NCBI GenBank assembly: GCA_016125185.1
Contig: WGMG01000006.1
Location: 1,364,001 to 1,428,000 of the forward strand
Length of the DNA stretch: 64,000 bases
Origin: Armatimonadota bacterium
GTDB lineage: Bacteria; Armatimonadota; Fimbriimonadia; Fimbriimonadales; Fimbriimonadaceae
Reading direction: 5' to 3'
In this document: positions 26,554 through 36,300 of the stretch, one piece after another
How positions within the stretch are numbered: the stretch's first letter is position 1
Layout of the letters: each line of letters begins with the position of its first letter
Translations under genes and position numbers: made by a program
The notes under the pieces: model-generated
The model's input: the letters and a program-made list of their open reading frames with translations, nothing else
Told to the model about the DNA's origin: nothing
Database searches by the model: none

Positions 26554-27069
26554 TTAGCCTGGATAAGGCCAGACATCTTTTCGCATCTTCACCGCATATG
26601 AACCGCGAGTCGCCTCGATCTCTCGACTAATTTCTTCCGAAGCTGCCTGGTCGACCGTGAAAACAATTCGCTTGCTGGCGACGCAAACCCAGGAATGGAA
26701 ATCGAGAACGAAAGCCTTGTATTTAGGATCGGTCGAAGTTCTAATTTGACTCTTAGCGAGATCTGTCAATGTTCCGCGCCGAATGACCTTACCGCTCTGA
26801 TTGATTAAGAGAATCGTTCCGTCCTTAACCTCTACTCGCGAGTTCTTTCGATTCAAGAAGTCGATACTTAGCAGTCCGGCAAAAAATGCAAAGAAACTGG
26901 TGGCCGCAGCAAGGAACCAACCTTTCGTTGCAATGGTGGAGTCCGGAAACGACGTAAATATCTGAAAGAGAATCCAGCCAAGCCCTCCGACCTGCACTGC
27001 AATGGCTACTCTAAGTCTGCTTAGGTCCATTTCATTGTGAATTGGATAGCTCATCATGGCAAGATTCAT
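26554..27069 (-). CDS. Hypothetical two-helix membrane protein
   Basis: 171 residues from ATG 27069, which is five bases after a TAGAAT box. Two membrane segments (about 18-36 and 47-68) precede a cytosolic domain with strand-rich sequence (VEVKDGTILLINQSGKVIRR) of a PH-like or bPH type; that fold is a guess. Codon use is like the neighbours. Convergent with the GH43 gene, divergent from the MFS gene. Confidence 0.65.
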   Translation of the reverse strand: MNLAMMSYPIHNEMDLSRLRVAIAVQVGGLGWILFQIFTSFPDSTIATKGWFLAAATSFFAFFAGLLSIDFLNRKNSRVEVKDGTILLINQSGKVIRRGTLTDLAKSQIRTSTDPKYKAFVLDFHSWVCVASKRIVFTVDQAASEEISREIEATRGSYAVKMRKDVWPYPG

Positions 27070-27074
27070 CACCA

Positions 27075-27080
27075 ATTCTA
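27075..27080 (-). promoter_or_regulatory. TAGAAT box, probable leaderless promoter
   Basis: TAGAAT on the minus strand ends five bases before the ATG at 27069. Confidence 0.45.
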
Positions 27081-27108
27081 GTCAGTCTACACGGGTTTGC
27101 CATCGGGT

Positions 27109-27114
27109 CATACT
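27109..27114 (+). promoter_or_regulatory. CATACT box of the MFS gene
   Basis: CATACT is followed by six bases and the GTG at 27121, and faces away from the divergent promoter at 27075. Confidence 0.45.
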
Positions 27115-27120
27115 AACTTG

Positions 27121-28260
27121 GTGAGGTCACGAGACGAGAACCGGAAGCAGCAACTCTCGACCCGCATCGCGTTCCTCGTCGCTGGCATCGGGTTTTCGAC
27201 GCTGGCCCCTCTGGTACCAACCGTGAAGGCGCGGTTTTCCCTGGATGAAAGCTCGCTTGGTTTATTGCTGCTGTGCGTCGGGCTGGGTTCTCTTGGCGTC
27301 ATGCCGTTTGGCGGGGCGCTAGCCGCGCGCTTTGGGTGCCGAAAGGTCATCGTGGCTTCCGCCATTGCACTGGCTCTTAGCCTGCCTGGCATCATCCTGG
27401 CTACGAGCATCCCCTTGTTGGCCATCTCTCTCCTACTCATGGGCGCGGGTGGTGGCACCCTCGACGTGGTGATGAACATTCAGGCCGTGATCGTCGAGGA
27501 GGAGAGCGGTCGGCCCATGATGTCAGGCTTTCATGGCCTTTTCAGCGTGGGCGGAATCGTCGGAGCCGGGAGCCTGACCGGCATGATGAGCCTTGGGGTT
27601 GATCCCAAGATTTGTCAGGTGGGAATTGCGACTGCGCTCCTTTTGATGATTGTCGCGGCGAGCCCATCGATGGTCGGCCACCATCCAACGATTCATCCAG
27701 CGGAACGGAGCTTCGTCTTTCCCCGCGGCAAGGTTCTGTTGCTCGGGGTTCTGGCCCTCATTCTGTTTATGGCCGAGGGATCGGTCGCCGACTGGAGCGG
27801 TGTTCTGCTCACCAAGTTTCGGGGCGTGCAACCTGCTCAAGCAGGTCTTGGGTACGTGGCCTTTTCGGCTATGATGACCCTGAACCGCCTGACGGGCGAT
27901 TTTGTCATCCACCGACTGGGGCGCCGGTCGGTGATGCTTACGGGCTCGCTGGTTGGCGGGCTCGGCTTTGTGGTTGCCGCTTTCACTCCGTTTTGGCTTG
28001 GCTCGCTAGTTGGCTTTGCGATGGTGGGCATTGGGCTTTCGAATGTGGTGCCGATCCTCTTTTCGGAGACCGGGAAGCAAGATGTGATGCCTGGAAGCGT
28101 GGCCCTCTCGTCCGTTTCGACGATGGGCTACGTTGGGCTTCTCGCCGGTCCGCCGATGCTGGGGTTCATCGCGCGGGGCTCGAGTTTGCTGGTTTCGCTG
28201 TCGGTCTTAGCGGTTCTCTGCGTTGGCGTGGCCGCAACTTCGAGGCTAGCCACAGACTAA
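27121..28260 (+). CDS. MFS transporter
   Basis: 379 residues from GTG 27121, preferred over an in-frame TTG at 27097 because it lies at leaderless distance from CATACT. About 12 hydrophobic segments, with the loop 2-3 signature GGALAARFGCRKVI and an equivalent DFVIHRLGRRSVML in the second half. Similar to the FucP/YbjJ-like sugar or drug transporters; beside a GH43 gene, sugar uptake is a reasonable inference but unproven. A terminator with competing hairpins follows. Confidence 0.92.
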   Translation: MRSRDENRKQQLSTRIAFLVAGIGFSTLAPLVPTVKARFSLDESSLGLLLLCVGLGSLGVMPFGGALAARFGCRKVIVASAIALALSLPGIILATSIPLLAISLLLMGAGGGTLDVVMNIQAVIVEEESGRPMMSGFHGLFSVGGIVGAGSLTGMMSLGVDPKICQVGIATALLLMIVAASPSMVGHHPTIHPAERSFVFPRGKVLLLGVLALILFMAEGSVADWSGVLLTKFRGVQPAQAGLGYVAFSAMMTLNRLTGDFVIHRLGRRSVMLTGSLVGGLGFVVAAFTPFWLGSLVGFAMVGIGLSNVVPILFSETGKQDVMPGSVALSSVSTMGYVGLLAGPPMLGFIARGSSLLVSLSVLAVLCVGVAATSRLATD

Positions 28261-28291
28261 GAACCTAGGGCTGGGCTTCGCCCGGGTCGTC

Positions 28292-28319
28292 CCGAGGATC
28301 GGGACTCCTCGGACTTTTT
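28292..28319 (+). terminator. Terminator with an overlapping alternative hairpin
   Basis: CCGAGGA/TCCTCGG (28292-28298 and 28306-28312) forms a seven-base stem followed by ACTTTTT. A second stem, GTCCCGA/TCGGGAC (28289-28295 and 28299-28305), shares bases and is mutually exclusive with it. Confidence 0.7.
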
Positions 28320-28416
28320 CTGGCGTGGGCCAAGATACTATGCCCCTTCAGGGCTTGTTAAGGCGTTTTTCCAGTGAATCCATTGTTTTAAGAGGTTTAG
28401 CCTGGCGCCGAAACGC

Positions 28417-28446
28417 TTGGCACTTAGGCGCGTCTTCCTTTACACT
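28417..28446 (+). promoter_or_regulatory. -35/-10 promoter of the large secreted protein
   Basis: TTGGCA (28417-28422) and TACACT (28441-28446) are separated by 18 bases, placing the transcription start just before GGGGA and the ATG at 28463. Confidence 0.5.
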
Positions 28447-28462
28447 GTCGTTGGGGAACTAT

Positions 28463-30574
28463 ATGGTCGGGATTTACCTCGCCGCTTTCGTCCTGGGAAA
28501 TTGGGGCCCTTCGCCCACCCAAGGAACGCAAGAAAAAAAGGAGCCGGTGATCAAAGCCGAAAACGGGTTTGTTCGCGCCACCTTTACTTCGCCCAAGGGT
28601 CCCATCACCGTCATTCTGCCCGACGACATTCAGCCTGGCGATACGATTTCGGGCACGGTTTTTCCGGGTTCGAAAGACATCAATATTGGCGACGTGCAGA
28701 TCGATATCGGCGACGTGCACGGAACGGTTACCGATCCCGGCAGTCCTCGTCGCACGTGGAAGATTCCCGAGGGCATCACTCCTCGCCTCAGCCTTTCGGG
28801 TTGGATCAACGGTGGCGAGACCCTCGGCACAACCTACGTTCCTGTCGGGCCATCGACCAAGAAGCCCGACGCCTACACGATCCCAAGCGCCGCCCGCATC
28901 GGCGCTCCGTTCGTGGTGAAAGGTCCCTACGATGGCGAAGCCGCCAATACGACCGTTTTGGTCGGTGGCCAGCCCATCCCAATCGTAGCGGAATCGCCGC
29001 GACAGTCGGTGGTCATCGTTCCGACCCTCACCGAGACTGGCCCCTCCAAGCTGGTGGTGGAAGAAGGCGGGCAATACGCCAAGGGACCGATTCAGTTATT
29101 GCGCGTCGATCTTTCGACCCCCAAGTCCAACCTTTTGCGGGGCGAGAAATCCGAGCTCAAGCTTCATGTGGAGGGCCTCGACGGGCTCCAGACCAAAGAA
29201 GCGCCGATGGTCGTCATCGAAAACCTCACACCGTCGGTCATCGACCTAGAAGGTCGACCCAAGCACTTTGTGATCCTCAAAGCCAACGCCAAGGGCGAGT
29301 TCGATCGGAACTTCCTCATCACCAGCATCCTGCCCGGAAGTTTCGGGGTTTCCGCCGTGGTCCAGCCGGGAACGGGCACCACCGCATCTCCTACGAGCGC
29401 GATCGTTCGCGGCGAAGTTCTTCCGACAACCTCAAACCCCGGCGCGGCGTCCACGATCAAAGACTTGTCGGACATTCCGCCGCCGTTCCTCTACGCCAAC
29501 ATTCCGCTTCGGGGTGGCACCTACGATGGCCGCTTCTACGACATCGCGGACAGCACAGGCAAGGGTCCGTGCGAGCAGAACTACGCCGAACTTTTCCAAC
29601 TCCTCCACGCCCTCCAGAAACAGCTCGACGCCAACAAACAGGCGACCGAGGACAATCCGTTGGTGCAGGAGGTCCGGCTCTACCAGATGCTCGCACGACT
29701 GCTGCAGAACCCGCCGGAGATGAATGACGCGATCAAGAATCTTCTAGAAGGCAAATTCAAAGAGTTCTACGACTCACTCCAAACCAAAGAAGGTGTGGCA
29801 AAGACCCTCGACTACATGTCGAAAATGATCGATTTCATCGTCAAGTACGACAAGAGCCTCACCGACGCGCAAAAAGCCAAACTCAAGGGCCTCAGCACGC
29901 GCATCAACTACATTCTCAGCCACAACGAATCGTTCGAGGACCTGAAATCCAAACTGGAAGAGGCGATCAACGAGTTCAAAGCGTTGGTGGAAGACCCGCT
30001 GGGATTCCTGGAAGGCAAGATCAAGCAGGGCTTGGAAGATGAGCTGAAGAAGCTAGTCGTAAAGGCCGTGGGTGAGAAAGCGGCGGGCGCGATCTTCAGC
30101 ATCCTTAGCGACCTCGTCAACCTCTCCGATTTCCTGCAGAACCAAGCCGAACACGACGCCCTGCAGAACAAGATCAACGAGCTCTTACAGAGCATTTACG
30201 ACAAGTCGGTCGCCGATCCCTGCTTCCGCATCACGACCGAGTGGAACGAGCGGATCAAGCCGTATATTTGGTTCAAAGGACCGGAATGGTCAGGGCTCCG
30301 GGTCAAGATCAAGCCGGTCATCTACTGTTACGACGAGAAGACCAAGAAGTATCGAATCTGCGAGGACAGCGGCATTCAGATCGTGGACGAATTCGGGTCG
30401 AACAACGAACTTGATACGTTTGTTCCCAAGCTCGGCGACGGGGAGATATGGAAAGTGGACTACAAGATCGATGCGAGCCAGACGACCAAATGTGGTCAGA
30501 AGTGTATGGTGTTGATTCAGATCACCGGTGGACCGAACGGCGACATGTGGATGTGGGCCGGTTCCCTTCCCTAG
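28463..30574 (+). CDS. Large secreted protein with beta domains and coiled coil
   Basis: 703 residues from ATG 28463, which follows TTGGGGA and the promoter at 28417-28446; longer in-frame starts (28325) would be transcribed only from further upstream. A short hydrophobic N-terminus is followed by about 370 residues of beta-sandwich-like sequence (an IPT-like FVVKGPYDGEAANTTVLVGGQ segment), then a long helical stretch (about 400-580, many Lys/Glu/Leu), and a Cys-containing C-terminal domain. No enzyme motif is seen. Function unknown; surface or matrix role inferred. Confidence 0.72.
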   Translation: MVGIYLAAFVLGNWGPSPTQGTQEKKEPVIKAENGFVRATFTSPKGPITVILPDDIQPGDTISGTVFPGSKDINIGDVQIDIGDVHGTVTDPGSPRRTWKIPEGITPRLSLSGWINGGETLGTTYVPVGPSTKKPDAYTIPSAARIGAPFVVKGPYDGEAANTTVLVGGQPIPIVAESPRQSVVIVPTLTETGPSKLVVEEGGQYAKGPIQLLRVDLSTPKSNLLRGEKSELKLHVEGLDGLQTKEAPMVVIENLTPSVIDLEGRPKHFVILKANAKGEFDRNFLITSILPGSFGVSAVVQPGTGTTASPTSAIVRGEVLPTTSNPGAASTIKDLSDIPPPFLYANIPLRGGTYDGRFYDIADSTGKGPCEQNYAELFQLLHALQKQLDANKQATEDNPLVQEVRLYQMLARLLQNPPEMNDAIKNLLEGKFKEFYDSLQTKEGVAKTLDYMSKMIDFIVKYDKSLTDAQKAKLKGLSTRINYILSHNESFEDLKSKLEEAINEFKALVEDPLGFLEGKIKQGLEDELKKLVVKAVGEKAAGAIFSILSDLVNLSDFLQNQAEHDALQNKINELLQSIYDKSVADPCFRITTEWNERIKPYIWFKGPEWSGLRVKIKPVIYCYDEKTKKYRICEDSGIQIVDEFGSNNELDTFVPKLGDGEIWKVDYKIDASQTTKCGQKCMVLIQITGGPNGDMWMWAGSLP

Positions 30575-31068
30575 TGGCTGACGATCGCCTCGACGGCGAC
30601 TTTGCCCGCAACCGCGACGATAAGAATCGCGATGAGGATCAGCATTGCGTATCCGATTAGGTGTCCGAACTTTTCGCTGAAGGTCGGGGTCTCTTCGCGT
30701 CGCGCCAACACCGGTTTCGACTTGCTCCGCTCGGCCAAGAGTTGGACCGAGCGCATCTTCATCAGCGGATTTCCGAGCGGATCGGGCGGCGTGTGGCCCG
30801 TGCGCTCGACTCGGTACAGCGGCTCCTCCAGTTCGCGGAGAGTTCCGGCCAGCCTCGCTTCTCGATGTTCCTCGTGGATGCGCTCCAACTCGGCGGCCAC
30901 GTAATGGGGATCGAGGTGAAGGGCCTCGGCGACGTCCTCAACGGTGACGGCTTCGGGTCGAGTGATTGGGTGCCAGTTCTCAACCTCGTTCAGCCGAGCG
31001 ATCAACTCACGTAAGGTCTCGACGTCGGCAATTTCGGTCTGCCGAGACACTATCTGATCGCTCTCCAT
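30571..31068 (-). CDS. Hypothetical protein with C-terminal membrane helix
   Basis: 165 residues: an N-terminal helical domain with a winged-helix-like stretch (TVEDVAEALHLDPHYVAAELERI), a linker, and a C-terminal membrane helix (IGYAMLILIAILIVAVAG). Tail-anchored topology is likely. No family recognised. Overlaps the convergent upstream stop by four bases. Confidence 0.65.
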   Translation of the reverse strand: MESDQIVSRQTEIADVETLRELIARLNEVENWHPITRPEAVTVEDVAEALHLDPHYVAAELERIHEEHREARLAGTLRELEEPLYRVERTGHTPPDPLGNPLMKMRSVQLLAERSKSKPVLARREETPTFSEKFGHLIGYAMLILIAILIVAVAGKVAVEAIVSH

Positions 31069-31118
31069 TTTTATTTCATATTACGTGATTTCAGTTCGTT
31101 TGGTTGAACCTATATCGT

Positions 31119-31970
31119 TCAGAGTTGGCGAGCATTGAACGTATCGCCATCGGCGATACGCCCGGTCTGATACCCTTTAAGGAACCAGCGGACACGCTGG
31201 GCCGACGTTCCGTGCGTAAACGAGTCGGGTACGACGTAGCCTTGCGACTCTTTCTGGAGCTTGTCATCGCCGATCTGTGATGCCGCGTTCACGGCTTCTT
31301 GAATGTCCTGCTTATCTATGTGAAGGTCGGTGGCGTAGTGAGCCCATACGCCAGCCAGAAAGTCGGCCTGGAGTTCCATGCGGACCGAGACCTTGTTGAA
31401 ATCCTTGCCGCTGAGTCGGGCCCGGGCGGCATCGACCTGATGGCTGGTGCCCAGCAGATTCTGGACATGGTGTCCGACTTCGTGGGCGATGACATACGCT
31501 TGCGCAAAGTCACCACCAGCGCCAAGCTGGTTCTTCAGCGTGTCGTAAAAGCTAAGGTCGATGTACACCTGCGAGTCGCCAGGACAGTAGAACGGTCCGA
31601 CGGCAGCATCAGCCAAACCGCAAGCCGACTGCACACGATCCGAGAAAAGTACGAGCTTCGGATCGACATACTGCTTGCCGGTCTGCTCCGGCAGGATCTT
31701 GCTCCAAACTTCTTCGGTCTCCTTGAGAACCTTGCTAACAAACTTCTTGCCCGCATCGTCGCCCGGCCCACTGGAAGCGGTGCCGCCAAGTTGCGATTGG
31801 GAACCGGTGCTCGAAAGAGCCCCCTTCAGGTCGTTTGGATTTCCACCTAGCAGCGTGTAGAGAATGACAATGACGATCGTTCCCAGCCCACCCCCGATGG
31901 CGAGTTTTCCGGCCGGTGCTCCACGTCGATCCTCGACGTTTGAACTCTCCTCAATGTCGTCCAATCGCAT
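31119..31970 (-). CDS. Neutral zinc metallopeptidase (YpfJ-like)
   Basis: 283 residues from ATG 31970, seven bases after TACAAT; a second ATG at 31976 overlaps that spacing less well. One N-terminal membrane helix (about 25-45), then the family zinc site HEVGHHVQNLLG and the conserved QVYIDLSFYDTL and ELQADFLAGVWAHYA regions of PF04228 proteins. The catalytic domain probably faces the periplasm. Substrate unknown. A paralogue follows upstream at 32011. Confidence 0.92.
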   Translation of the reverse strand: MRLDDIEESSNVEDRRGAPAGKLAIGGGLGTIVIVILYTLLGGNPNDLKGALSSTGSQSQLGGTASSGPGDDAGKKFVSKVLKETEEVWSKILPEQTGKQYVDPKLVLFSDRVQSACGLADAAVGPFYCPGDSQVYIDLSFYDTLKNQLGAGGDFAQAYVIAHEVGHHVQNLLGTSHQVDAARARLSGKDFNKVSVRMELQADFLAGVWAHYATDLHIDKQDIQEAVNAASQIGDDKLQKESQGYVVPDSFTHGTSAQRVRWFLKGYQTGRIADGDTFNARQL

Positions 31971-31977
31971 GGCCATT

Positions 31978-31983
31978 ATTGTA
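31978..31983 (-). promoter_or_regulatory. TACAAT box, probable leaderless promoter
   Basis: TACAAT on the minus strand ends seven bases before the ATG at 31970. Confidence 0.45.
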
Positions 31984-32010
31984 CGGCATGGCCCGGTCGC
32001 CGCGGCGGGA

Positions 32011-32805
32011 CTATTTCGACGTCAGGATCGAGTCGCCAGCCCGAATCGAGCCGCTGTCGAACCCCTTTTCCATCCAATCGACGCGCTCTTTGGCCGATGC
32101 ATAGTCCATCGGGTCTGGAATCGAGCCATCCTTGGGCAAGGTCGGTCGAATCGAAACATCGAAGTCGGCCAGCATCTTAATCGCCTTTTCGATATTGGTC
32201 CGTTTGAATTCGAACTTAAGGTCGACCGACGCCCAGACACCGGCGTAATAGTCGGCTTGATGTTCGTACTTCAGGCGGAGCTTCGCCTTGTCGGCTTCAG
32301 AAGCAGTGGCTAGGAGCCCGTCAAGCTCTGTGTCCTTACCAAGAACGTGCTGGATGTGATGGCCAAATTCGTGAGCGAACAGTATGGTCGCGGCGAGGTC
32401 GGCGTCGGCCCCGGGCGGAGGTGATTCCAGCAGAGATTGGTTGTACGCGATGGTGGATGAATCTCGAAGGTAGAAGCCGCATCCGTTCAGGAGCGTTCCT
32501 TTCCCAGGATTGGGGTAGCCCTTTTTGTAAAACGACATGTTCCCGGGCTGCTCGTATTGATGCCCGGTAAGGTCTACGAACCGCCGAGCCCACGTCATCT
32601 GAACCGTGGACCAAGCCTTATCGAGCTTCTCAGCCGCCGCGACGACGTTCAGCGCCGACTGAGAAGGCCGTTCTGGAGGTCGTGAGCACTTCAGGTAGCC
32701 AATGACGCTAAGGCAGAACGCCAAGCCACCGCCACCGAGGATGTACCACGGCATCCAGTCGCGTTTTTCTTGTTCTTCGGGCTCCTTCTGGTCGTATTCG
32801 CTCAC
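32011..32805 (-). CDS. Neutral zinc metallopeptidase paralogue
   Basis: 264 residues from GTG 32805, six bases after TAGACT. One membrane helix (about 20-40), then HEFGHHIQHVLGK with a downstream KYEHQADYYAGVWA region equivalent to the neighbour's. Sequence identity to the 31119-31970 protein is limited outside the motifs, so the duplication is old. Substrate unknown. Confidence 0.88.
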   Translation of the reverse strand: MSEYDQKEPEEQEKRDWMPWYILGGGGLAFCLSVIGYLKCSRPPERPSQSALNVVAAAEKLDKAWSTVQMTWARRFVDLTGHQYEQPGNMSFYKKGYPNPGKGTLLNGCGFYLRDSSTIAYNQSLLESPPPGADADLAATILFAHEFGHHIQHVLGKDTELDGLLATASEADKAKLRLKYEHQADYYAGVWASVDLKFEFKRTNIEKAIKMLADFDVSIRPTLPKDGSIPDPMDYASAKERVDWMEKGFDSGSIRAGDSILTSK

Positions 32806-32811
32806 GTCCTG

Positions 32812-32817
32812 AGTCTA
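32812..32817 (-). promoter_or_regulatory. TAGACT box, probable leaderless promoter
   Basis: TAGACT on the minus strand is followed by six bases and the GTG start at 32805. Confidence 0.45.
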
Positions 32818-32832
32818 CGACATCCGACCGGT

Positions 32833-33279
32833 TTAGTGCGGGGTGAGATTCAGGTTATCGATGAGGGTGTGGAGCGCATTTCTCAGATTGGTCAGCTTGG
32901 ACTTATCGGTGTAGTCGAGGGCCAGGCTGATGCGGTAATGGTGGAAGTCGAGCTTATAGTCCTCGCCATTTTTGCGGCTGTTCCGGTAGCCGATCCAGTT
33001 CGTCATGCGGATGGTGGTGAAACCATCCCCCTTATGTGCCTTCGAATTTCGCAGGAGGGAGGGCATGTCGGTTCGCGAACGCAGAACGCTCATCGAAATC
33101 GAGCCGTCTTCGGACTTGATTAGCCCTGAGCCAATCTTCACATCGGTAAAGCCCAAGGGCAGCGCGGTTACGGCGTAGTCCGTAACCGCAGGATTTTTCT
33201 GGTCCGCGTTATACACGGGAAGCTTCAAGGTCTGCCCCACAGGAGCAAGCGCGATGGCCATTGCGATCGAAGTAACCAT
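32833..33279 (-). CDS. Hypothetical secreted protein (148 aa)
   Basis: 148 residues with a hydrophobic start (MVTSIAMAIALAPVGQ) and a beta-rich body (DVKIGSGLIKSEDGSISMSVLRS). No motif recognised. It lies between the peptidase pair and the tricorn-type protease, all on the same strand. Confidence 0.6.
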   Translation of the reverse strand: MVTSIAMAIALAPVGQTLKLPVYNADQKNPAVTDYAVTALPLGFTDVKIGSGLIKSEDGSISMSVLRSRTDMPSLLRNSKAHKGDGFTTIRMTNWIGYRNSRKNGEDYKLDFHHYRISLALDYTDKSKLTNLRNALHTLIDNLNLTPH

Positions 33280-33354
33280 AACAAACTCTTTGGACGACCG
33301 GAGCGCTTAGATTGCTCCGATCGGCCAAAGCGTACCACCCTTTAGGCCTAGCGG

Positions 33355-36300
33355 CTACGATCCGCCGTTCTTGACCCGATCCTTAGCTGGTGGCTCGTGC
33401 GGCTTAACCGGTGGGTTCTTCTTGATCTCGTTCAGCAGGTACTCAATCGCCTTGTCGATCTGCGGGTCAGAGCCCTTGATGAACGCGTTCGGATCGCTGG
33501 GAACATCGATGTCCGGCGACACGCCCTTACCCTCGATGGCCCACTTACCGTCGGGAGTCCACATGCCGTAGTTGGGCACGCTGATTTTGCCGCCGTCGGC
33601 CAATGGCCAACCCGGATCGGAGCCAACTTCGCCACCCATCGTTCGCCGTCCGAATAGCGGTCCACGCTTGATACTTCGGAACCGGTGAGGGAATTCCTCA
33701 CCGCATGAGATGTCGAACTCGTTGATGAGCGCTGCCATCGGGCCCGTGAAATAGTCGCCCTGACGGGTCCACGAGTAGGGGCTGTTGCGCATGTTGAAGA
33801 AGCCGGTCAGGGACTCGTTCAGGATTCGGTTGATGTAGTCCTGCACAAAGCCACCATTGTTGAACCGTCCATCGATGATGAACCCTTCCTTGTTTCGCTG
33901 GTAGAAGTACTGGCGAATGAAGTCGTTCATGTCGCTGTTCGACATCGCCGCGAGGTGGAGGTACCCGAGTTTGCCACCGCTTTTCTTATCGACGTATTGC
34001 CGATTGGCTTCGACCCACTCCAGGTACCGCATGCGGTGCTCGCTGGGGACGGGCTTGATGAAGTAGGTTTTGGCCCCTTCCATCGTGGGCTTGTCATTGA
34101 CGGTGACCGATACGGTCTGTCCCGCGCGCCCCGCGAGCTTATCGAGCGGATCGGCATCGAGCGAAAGCTTCTCACCGCCAATGGCGAGGAGGAACATGCC
34201 TTCCTTGATATTCTTGCCTGCGCCGAGCAGAGGCGACATTTCCGAGGTCGTGTATCCATCGCCCCGGAGAATCTTCGTGACCTTGTAGCAACCCGATGGG
34301 TCGGCGGCGAGATCGGCTCCGAGGTAGGCGTTGGGAACCCTCGGCTTGATATCCTGTTGGTCGCCGGGCGTCAGGTATTCGTGCGAACTGCCCACCCCGG
34401 CCTGAAGCCATCGGATGAGTTCGTCGAGGTCGCTGCGGGAGCGGACCGACGGCAGAAAAGTGGCATATTCGTCCCCAATGGCTTTCCAGTCCACGCCGTG
34501 CATGTTGGACACATAGAAGTAGTCCCGCATGTGCCGCCAAGCGTCCCAATAAATCTGCTTCCACTCGGCAGGCGGATCAATCGAAAGGCGAAGGTTTCCG
34601 TAATTCTCCGTCTTCTTTCCTTCACCATCGATCCCAATCGTTCGGTTGGGTTTGCCGGGGATCAGCAGGGTCTTTCCGTCATCGGAAAGCGTAAATGTCG
34701 CCGACTTTGCGACATCGCCACCGGCTTTGGAATTGACATCGAAGAATTTAACTTCGGCGTCCGTGGCATAAAGAACGCGAGTGCCGGACATGGCGACTTT
34801 CGTGACCTGCGCCGGTTCGATAGGCAATTCGATTCGTCGATCGAAGAGGCCATCGACATCGATCTTGACATCGACCTTCTTGTCGTCCTTCTTCTCCGCT
34901 TCCGCTTTTTGCCCCTCCTCGGGATCCTTAGGAGCAAGCGGATTTTCGCCATCCGCCGATAGCGGCGCGATGCACACAATGCTCATCGGCTGGACGTTCA
35001 GTTGATTGAGGATGGGGTCGGCCTGGGTATCGATGCGCCGGTTGGTGACGAACACCAGGTATTTGCCGTCCTGCGAGAAGGCGGGGGCGATGTCGTTGGC
35101 ACGGCCATCGCTGACCTGGTAGGTTTTGCCCGTCGGAATGTTGTAAAGCTCGATGGCACTAAGCTGATTAACGTTATCCAGAGCCAGCGAGAAGGTGATC
35201 CAATTCGAATTGGGCGAGAACTCGTAGGCGGCGGCAAACCAGGTGAACGGGATCGTCGCAACGATCTTGTCGGTCGCGGTCTCAACGTTCACGATTCGAA
35301 TGTGCATTTCGGAGTCCGTGAACGAGACCCACTTGCTATCGGGCGAGAACCGCACGCCCCAAATCTGGCCCTTCGTGTCCTTGGTCAGTTGCTTGGGGTT
35401 TGAGCCGTCTGCGTCGGCAACATAAACCTGCTCCTCGCCAGTGCTGTCGTCCACGTAAGCGATCTTCTTTGCATCAGGCGACATGGCAGGATGGCGATAC
35501 CGAACGCCGGGCTTGGCGAGCAGGACTCGGGCCTCGCCTTCACCCATCGGCACCGTCACGATTTGGCCACGGGCTTCGACGAGGACGCGCTTGCCGGTCG
35601 GAGTCAGGCTCACATCTTGGGCAAAATCTTCGGCTCGGACCGTCGTCGGTCGCTCGTGAATGAGGTCGCTGTTGAGAGTAACTTCGACCTTCTGAGCCTT
35701 ACCAGTAGCCGGATCAAAAACATCTAACTCGTGGCCGCTTTCGAATACCAGTCGCTTGCCATCGGTCTGCACTTCGCGGATTTCCACGTCGGAGTCGAAC
35801 TCCTTCTTGGCCTTTCCGCCTCCCGCAGGAATCGACATCAACGTGAAATGAGCTTGGTTCTCGTTGACGAAGTACACGCGGCCACCACACCAGGTCGGAT
35901 ATTCGTTGGTACCCTCGATGTCCGTGATCTGCTTGAACTCAGGGCTGGCCCCGGCTTGTCGAAGCCAAATTTGGTTCTGCATGCCACCGATGTAGCGGAA
36001 CCACGCCATGTACCAGCGGTCGAATCGAGTGAAAACGTACGAATCGCTGGTCGCGCCAAAGCTGATGTGGGAGGCGAACTCGAGCGGCATTTGGGTTGGC
36101 ACCCCACCGGCCGCCGGGACGGTTTCGTACGAGTAGTTGGTCGGGACGCCAAAGTAGCGGATGACGACGTTTTTGCCGTCCGGCGTCCAGCCGTTCACAC
36201 CACGGATGCCCTCTAGGCTCGTGAGCTTCTTCGGTGTGCCGCCAGCGGTGGGCATGACGTAGGCTTGCGGGGTTCCGTCATATTCGCCCATGAACACGAT

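Noticed and set aside
34140-34960. 335-residue plus-strand frame over the tricorn gene
   Set aside because: Antisense shadow; the tricorn frame has complete domain and catalytic motifs.
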